A DNA stretch of 16,252 bases from an archaeon (GCA_005240025.1 SBBK01000094.1:1-16252), one strand, 5' to 3'. Positions 5,323-10,924 are shown, numbered from the stretch's first letter. Numbers and translations: made by a program. Notes: generated from the sequence alone by a model not told the origin.

Positions 5323-5727
5323 ATGACAAAAAAGATTCTATTGGTGTCTGCTGCGATCATAGCTGCCATTGGTGTAATGGCAATTGCAGGTGTGGACTGG
5401 GATCAAACCTTGAAAGTAGAGGAATCTCTTCCAATACACACTGTATCAATTACGATGTCATCGTCTAGACCTGGCTGTGAAAGTACCGATACGTGTTACG
5501 TGCCGCCACAAATCACACTCCCATCTGGAGGGGTAGTGACATGGATAAATGACGACTCGGCATTTCATACTGTCACAAGCGGATATTATGGAAAAAGCGA
5601 CGGGCTGTTTGATAGCGGTCAGCTGGAACCGGCTCAAAGATTTTCTTACACGTTTGAGGATACTGGCACGTTTCACTATTTTTGTAAACTACACCCGTGG
5701 ATGGAAGGCAAAGCGATAGTAAGGTGA
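5323..5727 (+). CDS. secreted plastocyanin-like blue copper protein (cupredoxin), 134 aa
   Basis: A type 1 copper electron-transfer protein of the kind ammonia-oxidising archaea use in place of cytochromes. An N-terminal signal/anchor (MTKKILLVSAAIIAAIGVMAIAG, about residues 1-22; basic start then hydrophobic core) exports it. The fold is marked by PSGGVVTWINDD and the copper ligands: H82 in AFHTVTSG, then C121, H124 and M127 in YFCKLHPWMEG. An extra Cys pair in GCESTDTC (C52, C58) probably forms a surface disulfide. The start is chosen from the TATA box at 5292-5300. Its last codon AGG and stop TGA (5722-5727) lie inside the 3' end of the convergent tRNA-Cys gene. The physiological partner is unknown; the amo or nitrite-reductase loci are not in this window. 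Confidence 0.9.
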   Translation: MTKKILLVSAAIIAAIGVMAIAGVDWDQTLKVEESLPIHTVSITMSSSRPGCESTDTCYVPPQITLPSGGVVTWINDDSAFHTVTSGYYGKSDGLFDSGQLEPAQRFSYTFEDTGTFHYFCKLHPWMEGKAIVR

Positions 5728-5793
5728 GGAAGGGATTCGAACCCCTATAGATTCGCTCTGCAGGCGAACGCATAGCCGCTCTGCCACCTCACC
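5722..5793 (-). tRNA. tRNA-Cys (anticodon GCA)
   Basis: Minus-strand cloverleaf: perfect 7-bp acceptor stem GGTGAGG/CCTCACC, short D-arm, 5-bp anticodon stem TTCGC/GCGAA with loop CTGCAGA (anticodon GCA), T-stem AGGGG/CCCTT with loop TTCGAAT, and discriminator T as required for tRNA-Cys. No intron and no encoded CCA. The final 6 nt overlap the convergent cupredoxin gene. A TATA-like GTTTAATTC (5819-5827 on the minus strand) sits about 30 bp upstream. Confidence 0.95.
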
Positions 5794-5835
5794 AGTAGAA
5801 AAAAAGTCAATTCAACATGAATTAAACTCTTTAGA

Positions 5836-6057
5836 TTAGGATTTGAGAAATGACTTTGATGCGAGCTTGACATCCTCACCGCGAATAGTCTTTCTTCCCG
5901 CATGAGTTGACATTTCAACCGCGCTTGTTGCTATTGTAGAGGCTATCTCCTCCAAAATCCTCCTGAGTTCGTCTGCCGATTCATCGCTTACCCGTTCTGC
6001 CCCGGCCTTTTTGAGAATTCTATACATTGCAGAAAGCCCAAGTTCTGATGATTTCAT
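5836..6057 (-). CDS. archaeal histone, 73 aa
   Basis: HMf-type histone-fold protein packaging DNA in the nucleoid. The three-helix fold is visible: helix 1 (LGLSAMYRILKKAGAERVS), long helix 2 (SADELRRILEEIASTIATSAVEMSTHAG) and the diagnostic RKTIRGEDVKLASK leading into helix 3. Length and lack of tails match single-domain archaeal histones. The ATG at 6057 is 26 bp from a weak CTTTATC box, consistent with a leaderless mRNA. It is divergent from the TatD-like gene, and tRNA-Cys lies just downstream on the same strand. Confidence 0.95.
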   Translation of the reverse strand: MKSSELGLSAMYRILKKAGAERVSDESADELRRILEEIASTIATSAVEMSTHAGRKTIRGEDVKLASKSFLKS

Positions 6058-6130
6058 GAATGAAACAAAACGTTCCTCTGATAAAGGATTATGAGTGAAA
6101 AAATTCTACAACGTAATGGATTTCTGCATA

Positions 6131-6139
6131 CTTAAGTAT
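6131..6139 (+). promoter_or_regulatory. TATA-like box of the TatD-family gene
   Basis: CTTAAGTAT is centred 25 bp before GTG 6160 and only 7 bp before GTG 6142, so it favours the shorter protein. Confidence 0.4.
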
Positions 6140-6159
6140 CTGTGTTGACGAATAATGCC

Positions 6160-6915
6160 GTGGTTTGGCTTTTTGACGCCCATGTGCACCTGTCGGATCC
6201 GGAATACGTAGGCGACATGGACCTAATCATCAACTCGATGAGAAAGATGAAAATCAAGGCATGTGCCGTTTCTGTGGACAATGTTTCGTCCAACAATACA
6301 CTTGATCTGGCACAAAAAAGCGACCTTGTTTTACCATTTGTAGGAATCCATCCCGAAAAGGCATTCGACGACCTGGAGTCAAACATTGGATTAATCCGCA
6401 AAAACTCGGATCGCATTTGTGGAATAGGAGAAATAGGCCTTGATAAAACCTATGCCTCGAGTACAGAACAATTTGCAAGGCAAAAGATGGTCTTTACAAA
6501 ACTACTCGAAGAGGCTGAGGCGCTAAAAAAACCAGTCTCGGTCCACTCACGTAGAACACTGGATGAAATTTTTCAAATCATACCGTCATACAGAATATCT
6601 GGATTTCTGCTACACTGGTTTGACGGAAGTAAAAAACAACTCAACACGGCAACTGATCTCGGCTGTTTTGTTTCATATGGGCCGGCGACTGTTTACTCTA
6701 AAGACAAACAAGTCTTGGTTTCAAATACAGAAAAGAACAGGCTTCTGGTCGAAACCGACGGGCCTGTCAAATTTTCTCACTGCTTCGGTATGAAGGCTGC
6801 GCACGTGAGCTTTATCCCAAGCGTGGTTTTTTGCATCGCAAAAATATTTGGCCAGACATATGATGAGACAGTATCATTATTAGAACAAAATTCAACAAAT
6901 TATCTTGGAATCTAG
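6160..6915 (+). CDS. TatD-family metal-dependent hydrolase, 251 aa
   Basis: Amidohydrolase-fold protein related to TatD DNases; family members are Mg/Zn-dependent 3'-5' exonucleases or phosphoesterases. Metal-site motifs are present in order: FDAHVHLSD (H-x-H), GIGEIGLD (Glu), VSVHSRR (His), FLLHWFDGS (His) and LLVETDGP (Asp). Length is typical. The C-terminus (NSTNYLGI) departs from the usual N-x-x-R-L-F ending. GTG 6160 (VVWLFDAH) is chosen because TatD proteins usually start a few residues before D-A-H and the TATA-like box fits; GTG 6142 would add six residues. Divergent from the histone gene. Whether the substrate is DNA cannot be read from sequence. Confidence 0.85.
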   Translation: MVWLFDAHVHLSDPEYVGDMDLIINSMRKMKIKACAVSVDNVSSNNTLDLAQKSDLVLPFVGIHPEKAFDDLESNIGLIRKNSDRICGIGEIGLDKTYASSTEQFARQKMVFTKLLEEAEALKKPVSVHSRRTLDEIFQIIPSYRISGFLLHWFDGSKKQLNTATDLGCFVSYGPATVYSKDKQVLVSNTEKNRLLVETDGPVKFSHCFGMKAAHVSFIPSVVFCIAKIFGQTYDETVSLLEQNSTNYLGI

Positions 6916-6970
6916 GTAGCAAATTCAAATTGCGTTTAGCTACGTTATGACCCCAATCAATGACTTATAG

Positions 6971-6980
6971 GTATAATATA
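6971..6980 (+). promoter_or_regulatory. TATA box fixing the S17e start
   Basis: GTATAATATA, centred near 6976, is 26 bp before GTG 7002. It lies downstream of the in-frame ATG at 6960, which therefore cannot be the start of an mRNA made from this box. Confidence 0.6.
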
Positions 6981-7001
6981 CCCTCAGGGTTAACCTCGAG
7001 T

Positions 7002-7295
7002 GTGGATAGAATAAAACGACTGTCGAATCAAGTTCTTGAAAAATACCATGACAAGTTTACCACAGATTTTGCGGAAAATAAAAAAACATTGACGCAGCTG
7101 GCCATAGTTCGCTCAAAGGGCCTCAAAAATGAGATGGCAGGCTACATTACAAAACACATCAAACGCGAAGTGGATTTCAAGGCAGATGCACAAAACACCG
7201 AGGAGATTCAAGAAGATGCCACAGAAAACATCCAAGACGAAGAAAACACCCCACAAGAAATCCTTGTGGAAAATCAAAACCCAGAATCGGACTGA
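7002..7295 (+). CDS. rps17e: 30S ribosomal protein S17e, 97 aa, with acidic C-terminal tail
   Basis: Archaeal/eukaryotic small-subunit protein. The conserved core runs from VDRIKRLSNQVLEKY through HDKFTTDFAENKKTL to LKNEMAGYITKHIKRE, matching the S17e pattern (R-K-R-x-A-x-x-L-x-E-K-Y, then F-x-x-N-K, then R-N-x-I-A-G-Y-x-T). GTG 7002 gives the canonical N-terminus and is 26 bp from a strong TATA box; an ATG at 6960 would add 14 atypical residues. After the core there are about 35 extra, strongly acidic residues (AQNTEEIQEDATENIQDEE...), longer than usual for the family. It leads an operon: the next gene begins one base after the TGA. Confidence 0.9.
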   Translation: MDRIKRLSNQVLEKYHDKFTTDFAENKKTLTQLAIVRSKGLKNEMAGYITKHIKREVDFKADAQNTEEIQEDATENIQDEENTPQEILVENQNPESD

Positions 7296-7296
7296 A

Positions 7297-7560
7297 TTGA
7301 TTACAGTCAAGTTTTTTGGGGGAGCAAAAAAATCCTTTGGCACAGATCTGATCTCAGTCAAGCTGGATTACGTGACAATCCGAGATTTATTGAAACATCT
7401 TCTGTCGATAAAACAGCAGGACGCCATTGACCTTGATACAAAAAACATTCTTGTTGCTGTAAATGGTGTTGACACGTCTGCACTCAATGACATGGACACC
7501 ATTACGCGTGCTGGGGACGTGGTAAGCATAATACCGATCATTCACGGTGGAAACAAATGA
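7297..7560 (+). CDS. MoaD/ThiS/Urm1-like beta-grasp protein, 87 aa, TTG start
   Basis: Ubiquitin-like sulfur-carrier family. The beta-grasp pattern is visible: ITVKFFGGAKKSFG, a helix (TIRDLLKHLLSI), ILVAVNGVDTSAL, then the diagnostic AGDVVSIIPIIHGGNK end. MoaD, ThiS, Urm1 and archaeal SAMPs carry a terminal Gly-Gly that is adenylated and thiocarboxylated or conjugated. Here two residues (Asn-Lys) follow the Gly-Gly, so maturation by a protease would be needed, or it is not a carrier. The TTG start lies 1 nt after the S17e stop; no ATG or GTG exists between there and the first strand. The 3' end overlaps the next gene by ATGA. The operon with S17e and a KEOPS-like subunit suggests a tRNA thiolation (Urm1-like) role rather than molybdopterin synthesis, which is inference. 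Confidence 0.8.
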   Translation: MITVKFFGGAKKSFGTDLISVKLDYVTIRDLLKHLLSIKQQDAIDLDTKNILVAVNGVDTSALNDMDTITRAGDVVSIIPIIHGGNK

Positions 7561-8072
7561 AAATATTCAAAGTTTATGGCAAATCGGTGGGATTATTTAA
7601 TGTCAGATATGACGAAGAAAAAAACTATGACCTTGTTGTTCTAGTCAGAAAAAAATTTCCTCATTTGGTTATTGAGGCGATATCTCCAAAATGTATTCTT
7701 GGTTATGCCCACGCAAAAAAAATTATCGCCGTATCGCTTTATGCACAAAAACACAGGCAACTCCTTTCAAAAAAACTTCAAACCGACATCTTGCTAAGGT
7801 TTGCGGTAACCACACAAATATCTCAAGCAATAAAAACAGCAGGGATAAAAAAACACTCAAATTTTGTTATTGTGGCAATTGGCACAAAACGATCACTGGT
7901 GGAGCTGGCTGATTTTATTACGCCGCATCTGGCGTCTGGTGTTGACTATAAAAGAAATGCCGAGTTTTTGCAAAAACAATTTGGCATTTCAAAAAAGCAC
8001 TTTGGCGCAACCATCTCAAAAACCGCCCTTGAAGACCTGATGGTGGAAAGGGCTACGGTCTTATTCCAATAA
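7557..8072 (+). CDS. cgi121: Cgi121/TPRKB-like KEOPS subunit, 171 aa
   Basis: Probable Cgi121 of the KEOPS complex (Kae1-Bud32-Cgi121-Pcc1), which makes t6A at position 37 of ANN-decoding tRNAs; Cgi121 binds Bud32 and the tRNA 3' CCA end. Evidence is the characteristic central region: HAKKIIAVSLYAQKHRQ, then LSKKLQTDILLRFAVTTQIS and QAIKTAGIKKHSNFVIVAIG, matching the family pattern of a helix ending in K, E/D-I-L-L-R-x-A, x-Q-I-x-x-A-I-x-x-x-G and a buried strand. Length is that of archaeal homologues. ATG 7557 overlaps the preceding stop (ATGA), so translation is probably coupled. Its last 12 bp overlap the convergent THUMP gene. Confidence 0.72.
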   Translation: MKIFKVYGKSVGLFNVRYDEEKNYDLVVLVRKKFPHLVIEAISPKCILGYAHAKKIIAVSLYAQKHRQLLSKKLQTDILLRFAVTTQISQAIKTAGIKKHSNFVIVAIGTKRSLVELADFITPHLASGVDYKRNAEFLQKQFGISKKHFGATISKTALEDLMVERATVLFQ

Positions 8073-8579
8073 CCTTCTGGCTTTATTTACGCTTAAAACA
8101 TCCTCTTCTTTTAGAATCGAGACGCCGCTGATCCCTCCGAGAATCTCAACTAAAACAATCCAATCAAATTTCTCCAAGGAGACCTTGTTTTCTATCTTGT
8201 CTGCAACACTGTCAATTATCTGACCTGACGAAATGCCAGAATTCCTTTTTTCAATCGTTATGCGATATGTTTCGTTGTGTTTCATTTTCTGCATCTGCCT
8301 GACTGCAGCCTTTGTAATCTCCTGGACATCTGTCTTGACTGTTTGAAATATTGGAATAACCCGCATTGTGTATCTTATAGACCATGGCTCGTCTTCCAAC
8401 TTGGAACGGATCTTTTTTATTATTTGGGAGGTGTTCAAGCTAGTTTGTACTGTCAAAACTCCCGACAGCTCTGTGATGTGTATGTCTGGTACGGGGTCGC
8501 CAAGATCACCCAAAATGCCTTTCATCTCTTCTTTTGTTTCGTCTTCAAAATGCCTTGCACAGGTTACGATCAGATTCAA
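8061..8579 (-). CDS. THUMP-domain protein (Tan1-like), 172 aa, TTG start
   Basis: Stand-alone THUMP RNA-binding protein resembling Tan1, which in yeast assists the acetyltransferase Kre33 in making ac4C in tRNA; archaea have matching Tan1-like proteins. An N-terminal alpha/beta part (LNLIVTCARHFEDETKEEM) precedes the THUMP domain, from about YTMRVIPIFQTVKT through ETYRITIEKRNSGISSGQIIDSVADKI to FDWIVLVEILGGISGVSIL, the classic R-x-x-S ... D-W-x-V-x-V-E-I layout. No methylase or other catalytic domain is attached. TTG 8579 is about 27 bp from GATATAAT (8603-8610 on the minus strand). It converges on and overlaps the Cgi121-like gene, making a tRNA-modification cluster. Confidence 0.85.
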   Translation of the reverse strand: MNLIVTCARHFEDETKEEMKGILGDLGDPVPDIHITELSGVLTVQTSLNTSQIIKKIRSKLEDEPWSIRYTMRVIPIFQTVKTDVQEITKAAVRQMQKMKHNETYRITIEKRNSGISSGQIIDSVADKIENKVSLEKFDWIVLVEILGGISGVSILKEEDVLSVNKARRLLE

Positions 8580-8602
8580 TTATTGATTGGGGTGATTGCG
8601 GC

Positions 8603-8610
8603 ATTATATC
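8603..8610 (-). promoter_or_regulatory. TATA box of the THUMP gene
   Basis: GATATAAT is centred 27.5 bp from the TTG at 8579 and supports that non-ATG start. Confidence 0.5.
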
Positions 8611-8630
8611 TTATCGGCAATTTCGAAGAA

Positions 8631-8638
8631 TTAAATAA
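8631..8638 (+). promoter_or_regulatory. TATA box of the 24-aa acidic peptide gene
   Basis: TTAAATAA, centre 8634.5, is 26.5 bp upstream of ATG 8661, the same spacing as for established genes in this window. Confidence 0.5.
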
Positions 8639-8660
8639 TGAAAATGCGATCTAGGCCTTT

Positions 8661-8735
8661 ATGGTCTCAGAACCAGGTGAGAATGATTTTGAGGATGATT
8701 TTGAGGATGAAATGGATGATGAGAATTTTGACTAA
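8661..8735 (+). CDS. 24-aa highly acidic microprotein
   Basis: ATG 8661 encodes MVSEPGENDFEDDF followed by EDEMDDENFD: 13 of 24 residues are Asp or Glu and none is Lys or Arg. A repeated GAGGATGATTTT-type unit builds DFEDDFED. Support for a real gene is the TATA box 26.5 bp upstream, an ATG start and a TAA (8733-8735) that interlocks with the stop of the convergent winged-helix gene, as in three other pairs here. It could act as a nucleic-acid mimic or charge-based partner of a basic protein, a guess. The risk is that this is simply a short chance frame. Confidence 0.5.
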   Translation: MVSEPGENDFEDDFEDEMDDENFD

Positions 8736-9031
8736 ATTGTTAGGCCAAAACTGTCTGCAAATTTGTTAAATGTGTTGTACGCCTGCAGGAACTCCCTGCC
8801 AACATTACTAATCCTGTATTTGCATGCACCACCGGAATTCGTCTGCTCTAAAAGGCCTTGCGAAACAAGCGTACCAAGGATCTTGGAAATTCTCCCATGA
8901 GAGATGTTGGCCCTACGTATCAGATATGTGATGCTTGCGCCGTGCTCGTCTGGCAGGTTATCCCTGGTGGTAGTAAGGATATCTCCAATTATTTTCATAT
9001 GTGTCCTGTACGTAGCTGACATTATCTGCAA
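8732..9031 (-). CDS. winged-helix DNA-binding protein, paralogue of the one at 2096-2377, 99 aa
   Basis: Same thaumarchaeal winged-helix type: YRTHMKIIGDILTTTRD, SITYLIRRANISHGR (helix-turn-helix entry), ISKILGTLVSQGLLEQ (recognition helix), wing GGACKYRISNVGREFL, and a C-terminal helix ending FADSFGLTI. It aligns with the protein at 2096-2377 throughout. An AATATATT box at 9054-9061 is 26.5 bp from TTG 9031, so a leaderless TTG start (LQIMSATYRTH) is preferred; ATG 9022 is the alternative and matches the paralogue's start more closely. A longer frame from TTG 9055 would begin inside the TATA box and is rejected. The stop interlocks with that of the acidic microprotein. Confidence 0.85.
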   Translation of the reverse strand: MQIMSATYRTHMKIIGDILTTTRDNLPDEHGASITYLIRRANISHGRISKILGTLVSQGLLEQTNSGGACKYRISNVGREFLQAYNTFNKFADSFGLTI

Positions 9032-9053
9032 AGTAATGGTGTCGTAATTGTTC

Positions 9054-9061
9054 AATATATT
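9054..9061 (-). promoter_or_regulatory. TATA box of the second winged-helix gene
   Basis: AATATATT is centred 26.5 bp from TTG 9031 and overlaps the upstream in-frame TTG at 9055, which it excludes as a start. Confidence 0.5.
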
Positions 9062-9105
9062 GACGGGATAAACTTTTTTGACAAACTAATGTTAATGCCA
9101 TGAAT

Positions 9106-9759
9106 TTAGGCGTCGTCCAGGTTCTCGTCAAACTTGATCTTGGTAAGGGGGACCTTGGTTACAGGAACAAAGAGCAAAATCAAGCCTGTGATCTTTGTCG
9201 TAATTGATATCAAATTAAGGACTGATTGGGGGAAAACAAAATAATACCATCCAAGAAACTCTCCAAAGGCAAGGGCTCCAAGGCCTGCAGCCACCAAAAT
9301 CACAGTTCGCCTTCTGCTCTCAAAATATGACATGATGGTCTCTATTGCGCCATACACAAGCAGGATGAACGAAATCGACCTGACAATGTTTGCAATAGAC
9401 ATAAACGAAATCAAAAACAAAGGAAACATCCCCACCGAACGGAGATAACTTGATTTTGGGAAGAATGATTTTATGGTGTGCGAAAATGCGATAAAAAAAT
9501 AACCGACGGTCTGTACACCTATGCCGAGAGTTTGCATCCATTGTTCTGGCTGTATTGCACCGTATGTAATCATATCAAGTGTTTGCCCAAGCCACATGAT
9601 GATAAAGCCAATGCCTATTGTAAAAAACGCAACTGTCAGCCTGAACAATGTCGGACTACCGGTGTTTCTAAAACCAATGTAAGAAATCGAACCTATGACA
9701 ACACCCACCACAAAACCAACTATGTTTAGAATACTCTCAAGGAAAAATAGTTCTGCCAT
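9106..9759 (-). CDS. seven-TM membrane protein of unknown function, 217 aa
   Basis: I do not recognise a named family. Seven hydrophobic segments can be drawn at about residues 10-30, 38-60, 76-96, 105-125, 128-146, 152-175 and 181-200, with a short polar C-terminus (TKIKFDENLDDA). Notable features are the glycine-rich first helix (VGFVVGVVIGSISYIGF), a W-L-G-Q at the end of TM2, a basic loop before TM6 (ESRRRT) and E-F-L-G-W-Y-Y in TM6. There is no retinal-lysine motif in the last helix that would suggest a rhodopsin, although a Lys (ITTKITG) occurs there. The ATG at 9759 is 26.5 bp from TTTTAAAA (9782-9789). Thaumarchaea carry similar seven-helix unknown proteins as I recall them; sensing or transport are both open. 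Confidence 0.75.
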   Translation of the reverse strand: MAELFFLESILNIVGFVVGVVIGSISYIGFRNTGSPTLFRLTVAFFTIGIGFIIMWLGQTLDMITYGAIQPEQWMQTLGIGVQTVGYFFIAFSHTIKSFFPKSSYLRSVGMFPLFLISFMSIANIVRSISFILLVYGAIETIMSYFESRRRTVILVAAGLGALAFGEFLGWYYFVFPQSVLNLISITTKITGLILLFVPVTKVPLTKIKFDENLDDA

Positions 9760-9781
9760 TGTTAGCCATGCTCCTGCATGA

Positions 9782-9789
9782 TTTTAAAA
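9782..9789 (-). promoter_or_regulatory. TATA-like box of the 7-TM gene
   Basis: Palindromic TTTTAAAA is centred 26.5 bp from the ATG at 9759. In the plus direction there is no gene to serve. Confidence 0.4.
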
Positions 9790-9790
9790 G

Positions 9791-10000
9791 TTAATCCCAC
9801 TCGTCTAGCGTCCCGGCATTTTGTCCTGCCGTCGCACCTGTGTAGTCTCCCAAAATGTCAGAATATACAACATCACTGTGTGCGATATATCTGACATATT
9901 CGCCATAAGTCATCTCCAAGTCACAGTCCTGGCATCGTACCAGCGAAAAATCTGGTTCGAGTTCTGCCGAACCTTTGCACTTTGGACACCTGATCTTCAC
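9791..10000 (-). CDS. small zinc-ribbon protein, 69 aa, GTG start
   Basis: VKIRCPKCKGSAELEP then FSLVRCQDCDLEMTYGEY: two CxxC pairs about 18 residues apart form a zinc ribbon of the type found in transcription-associated and single-domain archaeal proteins. The rest is an acidic tail (HSDVVYSDILGDYTG ... LDEWD). GTG 10000 is preferred over TTG 10045 because TATAAATAA (10023-10031 on the minus strand) is centred 27 bp upstream of it, while it lies inside the longer frame. The function is unknown; divergent from the YggX-like gene. Confidence 0.75.
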   Translation of the reverse strand: MKIRCPKCKGSAELEPDFSLVRCQDCDLEMTYGEYVRYIAHSDVVYSDILGDYTGATAGQNAGTLDEWD

Positions 10001-10022
10001 AAAACCATTTAGCTTGTTTTGC

Positions 10023-10031
10023 TTATTTATA
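10023..10031 (-). promoter_or_regulatory. TATA box fixing GTG 10000
   Basis: TATAAATAA, centre 10027, is 27 bp from GTG 10000 and lies within the longer open frame that begins at 10045. Confidence 0.5.
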
Positions 10032-10074
10032 GATGGAGGGAGCAAAGCGACATTCCAATAAATGCCTGCTCAAA

Positions 10075-10082
10075 GAATAAAT
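10075..10082 (+). promoter_or_regulatory. TATA-like box of the YggX-like gene
   Basis: AATAAATT is centred 26.5 bp upstream of ATG 10105. Confidence 0.4.
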
Positions 10083-10104
10083 TGACAACAAAAGGGACAA
10101 AATC

Positions 10105-10383
10105 ATGGCCAGAATTTGCACAAAATGCAAATCCGAAATCTCAGATTCTGATCAGCCGGATCCGGCGGCACAAACCTATCCGTGCTGCACAAAGTGCTGG
10201 GCCGAGTGGAAAACATATCGAATAATGGTCATGAACGAGTTGCGGCTGGATATGTCGCTGCCAGAGCACAGAAAGCTGCTCAAAAAGAACGAAAAGATTT
10301 TCGTAGGCGTACTGTCTCCTCAGGGGGACATGATCGACTTTACGAACGAGAACAACCGAAAGCCAGACCAGCCGGCCCCCTAA
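10105..10383 (+). CDS. YggX-like Fe(2+)-trafficking protein with N-terminal Cys cluster, 92 aa
   Basis: Residues about 30-60 match the core of bacterial YggX (iron-trafficking / oxidative-damage protection, PF04362): C-W-A-E-W-K-x-Y ... M-x-x-N-E-L-R-L-D-M ... PEHRKLLKKNEK, compared with AWAQW ... LINEKKLNM ... AEHRKLLEQE in enterobacteria. YggX limits oxidative damage to Fe-S proteins. The N-terminus differs: MARICTKCKSEI and YPCCTKCW add two CxxC pairs that could form a zinc ribbon or hold iron, whereas bacterial YggX has a single conserved Cys near its start. The usual C-terminal EGYTPE segment is replaced by GDMIDFTNEN. ATG 10105 is 26.5 bp from a TATA-like box. The stop interlocks with the convergent gene. 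Confidence 0.72.
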   Translation: MARICTKCKSEISDSDQPDPAAQTYPCCTKCWAEWKTYRIMVMNELRLDMSLPEHRKLLKKNEKIFVGVLSPQGDMIDFTNENNRKPDQPAP

Positions 10384-10841
10384 ATTCCTATATGTGTCTT
10401 GGCATTCTGAGGAATTATCAAACTCAGTCTTCGTTTTTGTTCAGAATCTAGTCCTGATATGATGTGGCGGAGGGAATTTGCAATGGTCTCCTTTTTTTGC
10501 ATCTCCAATGAAACAAAGATCTCCCATATCCCATCCAAATTATACGGTATGAGCTTTTGTGGATTAGATATGATCTCGTAAATATAGGCAGAAAATATTG
10601 TGGCTCTTTTCTCTTCTGAGATGCCTGCAATGGTATCGAGCCAAGTGGTAAAAAGCTTGGCAAAGCTTGGAAATGGAATTGTAGGACCGGCCTCTAAGGC
10701 ATTGCTAATCATTTCTGCTCTGTCCGGGGTAGATAATGTAAAAAACTCCTCCATGCGTTTTTGTAAAATCGGCTTTCTGAGAAAATCCGGCAGGTTTGCC
10801 AAGATTACAATTATGTTTCCAGCATAATTTGGATGGGACAC
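10380..10841 (-). CDS. helical protein of unknown function, 153 aa, GTG start
   Basis: I do not recognise it. It is predicted all-helical with no TM segment and no Cys: ILANLPDFLRKPILQKRMEEFF, STPDRAEMISNALEA, PFPSFAKLFTTWLDTIAG, SEEKRATIFSAYIYEI, then LDGIWEIFVSLEMQKKETIANSL and SEQKRRLSLI. The regular alternation of about 20-residue helices ending in S/T-P/E-D/E turns suggests an alpha-solenoid or bundle. GTG 10841 is about 27 bp from ATTTTAAT (10865-10872 read on the minus strand), and the frame has no better upstream start. It is divergent from purA and its stop overlaps that of the YggX-like gene. Confidence 0.7.
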   Translation of the reverse strand: MSHPNYAGNIIVILANLPDFLRKPILQKRMEEFFTLSTPDRAEMISNALEAGPTIPFPSFAKLFTTWLDTIAGISEEKRATIFSAYIYEIISNPQKLIPYNLDGIWEIFVSLEMQKKETIANSLRHIISGLDSEQKRRLSLIIPQNAKTHIGI

Positions 10842-10924
10842 AAGAGATCACGGGCAGGGGGTTCATTAAAATTCTATTTTTGATCTTCCACGGGCTAAGG
10901 TTCTGCTTGATTCTGGTGACTTGG

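Noticed and set aside
5034..5369. 111-codon minus-strand frame over the AIPR start and cupredoxin start
   Set aside because: It overlaps two supported genes and their promoters, and no coding character is visible.
9106..9759. Rhodopsin annotation for the 7-TM protein
   Set aside because: There is no helix-7 lysine in a retinal-binding context and no DTD/DTE-type helix-3 motif.
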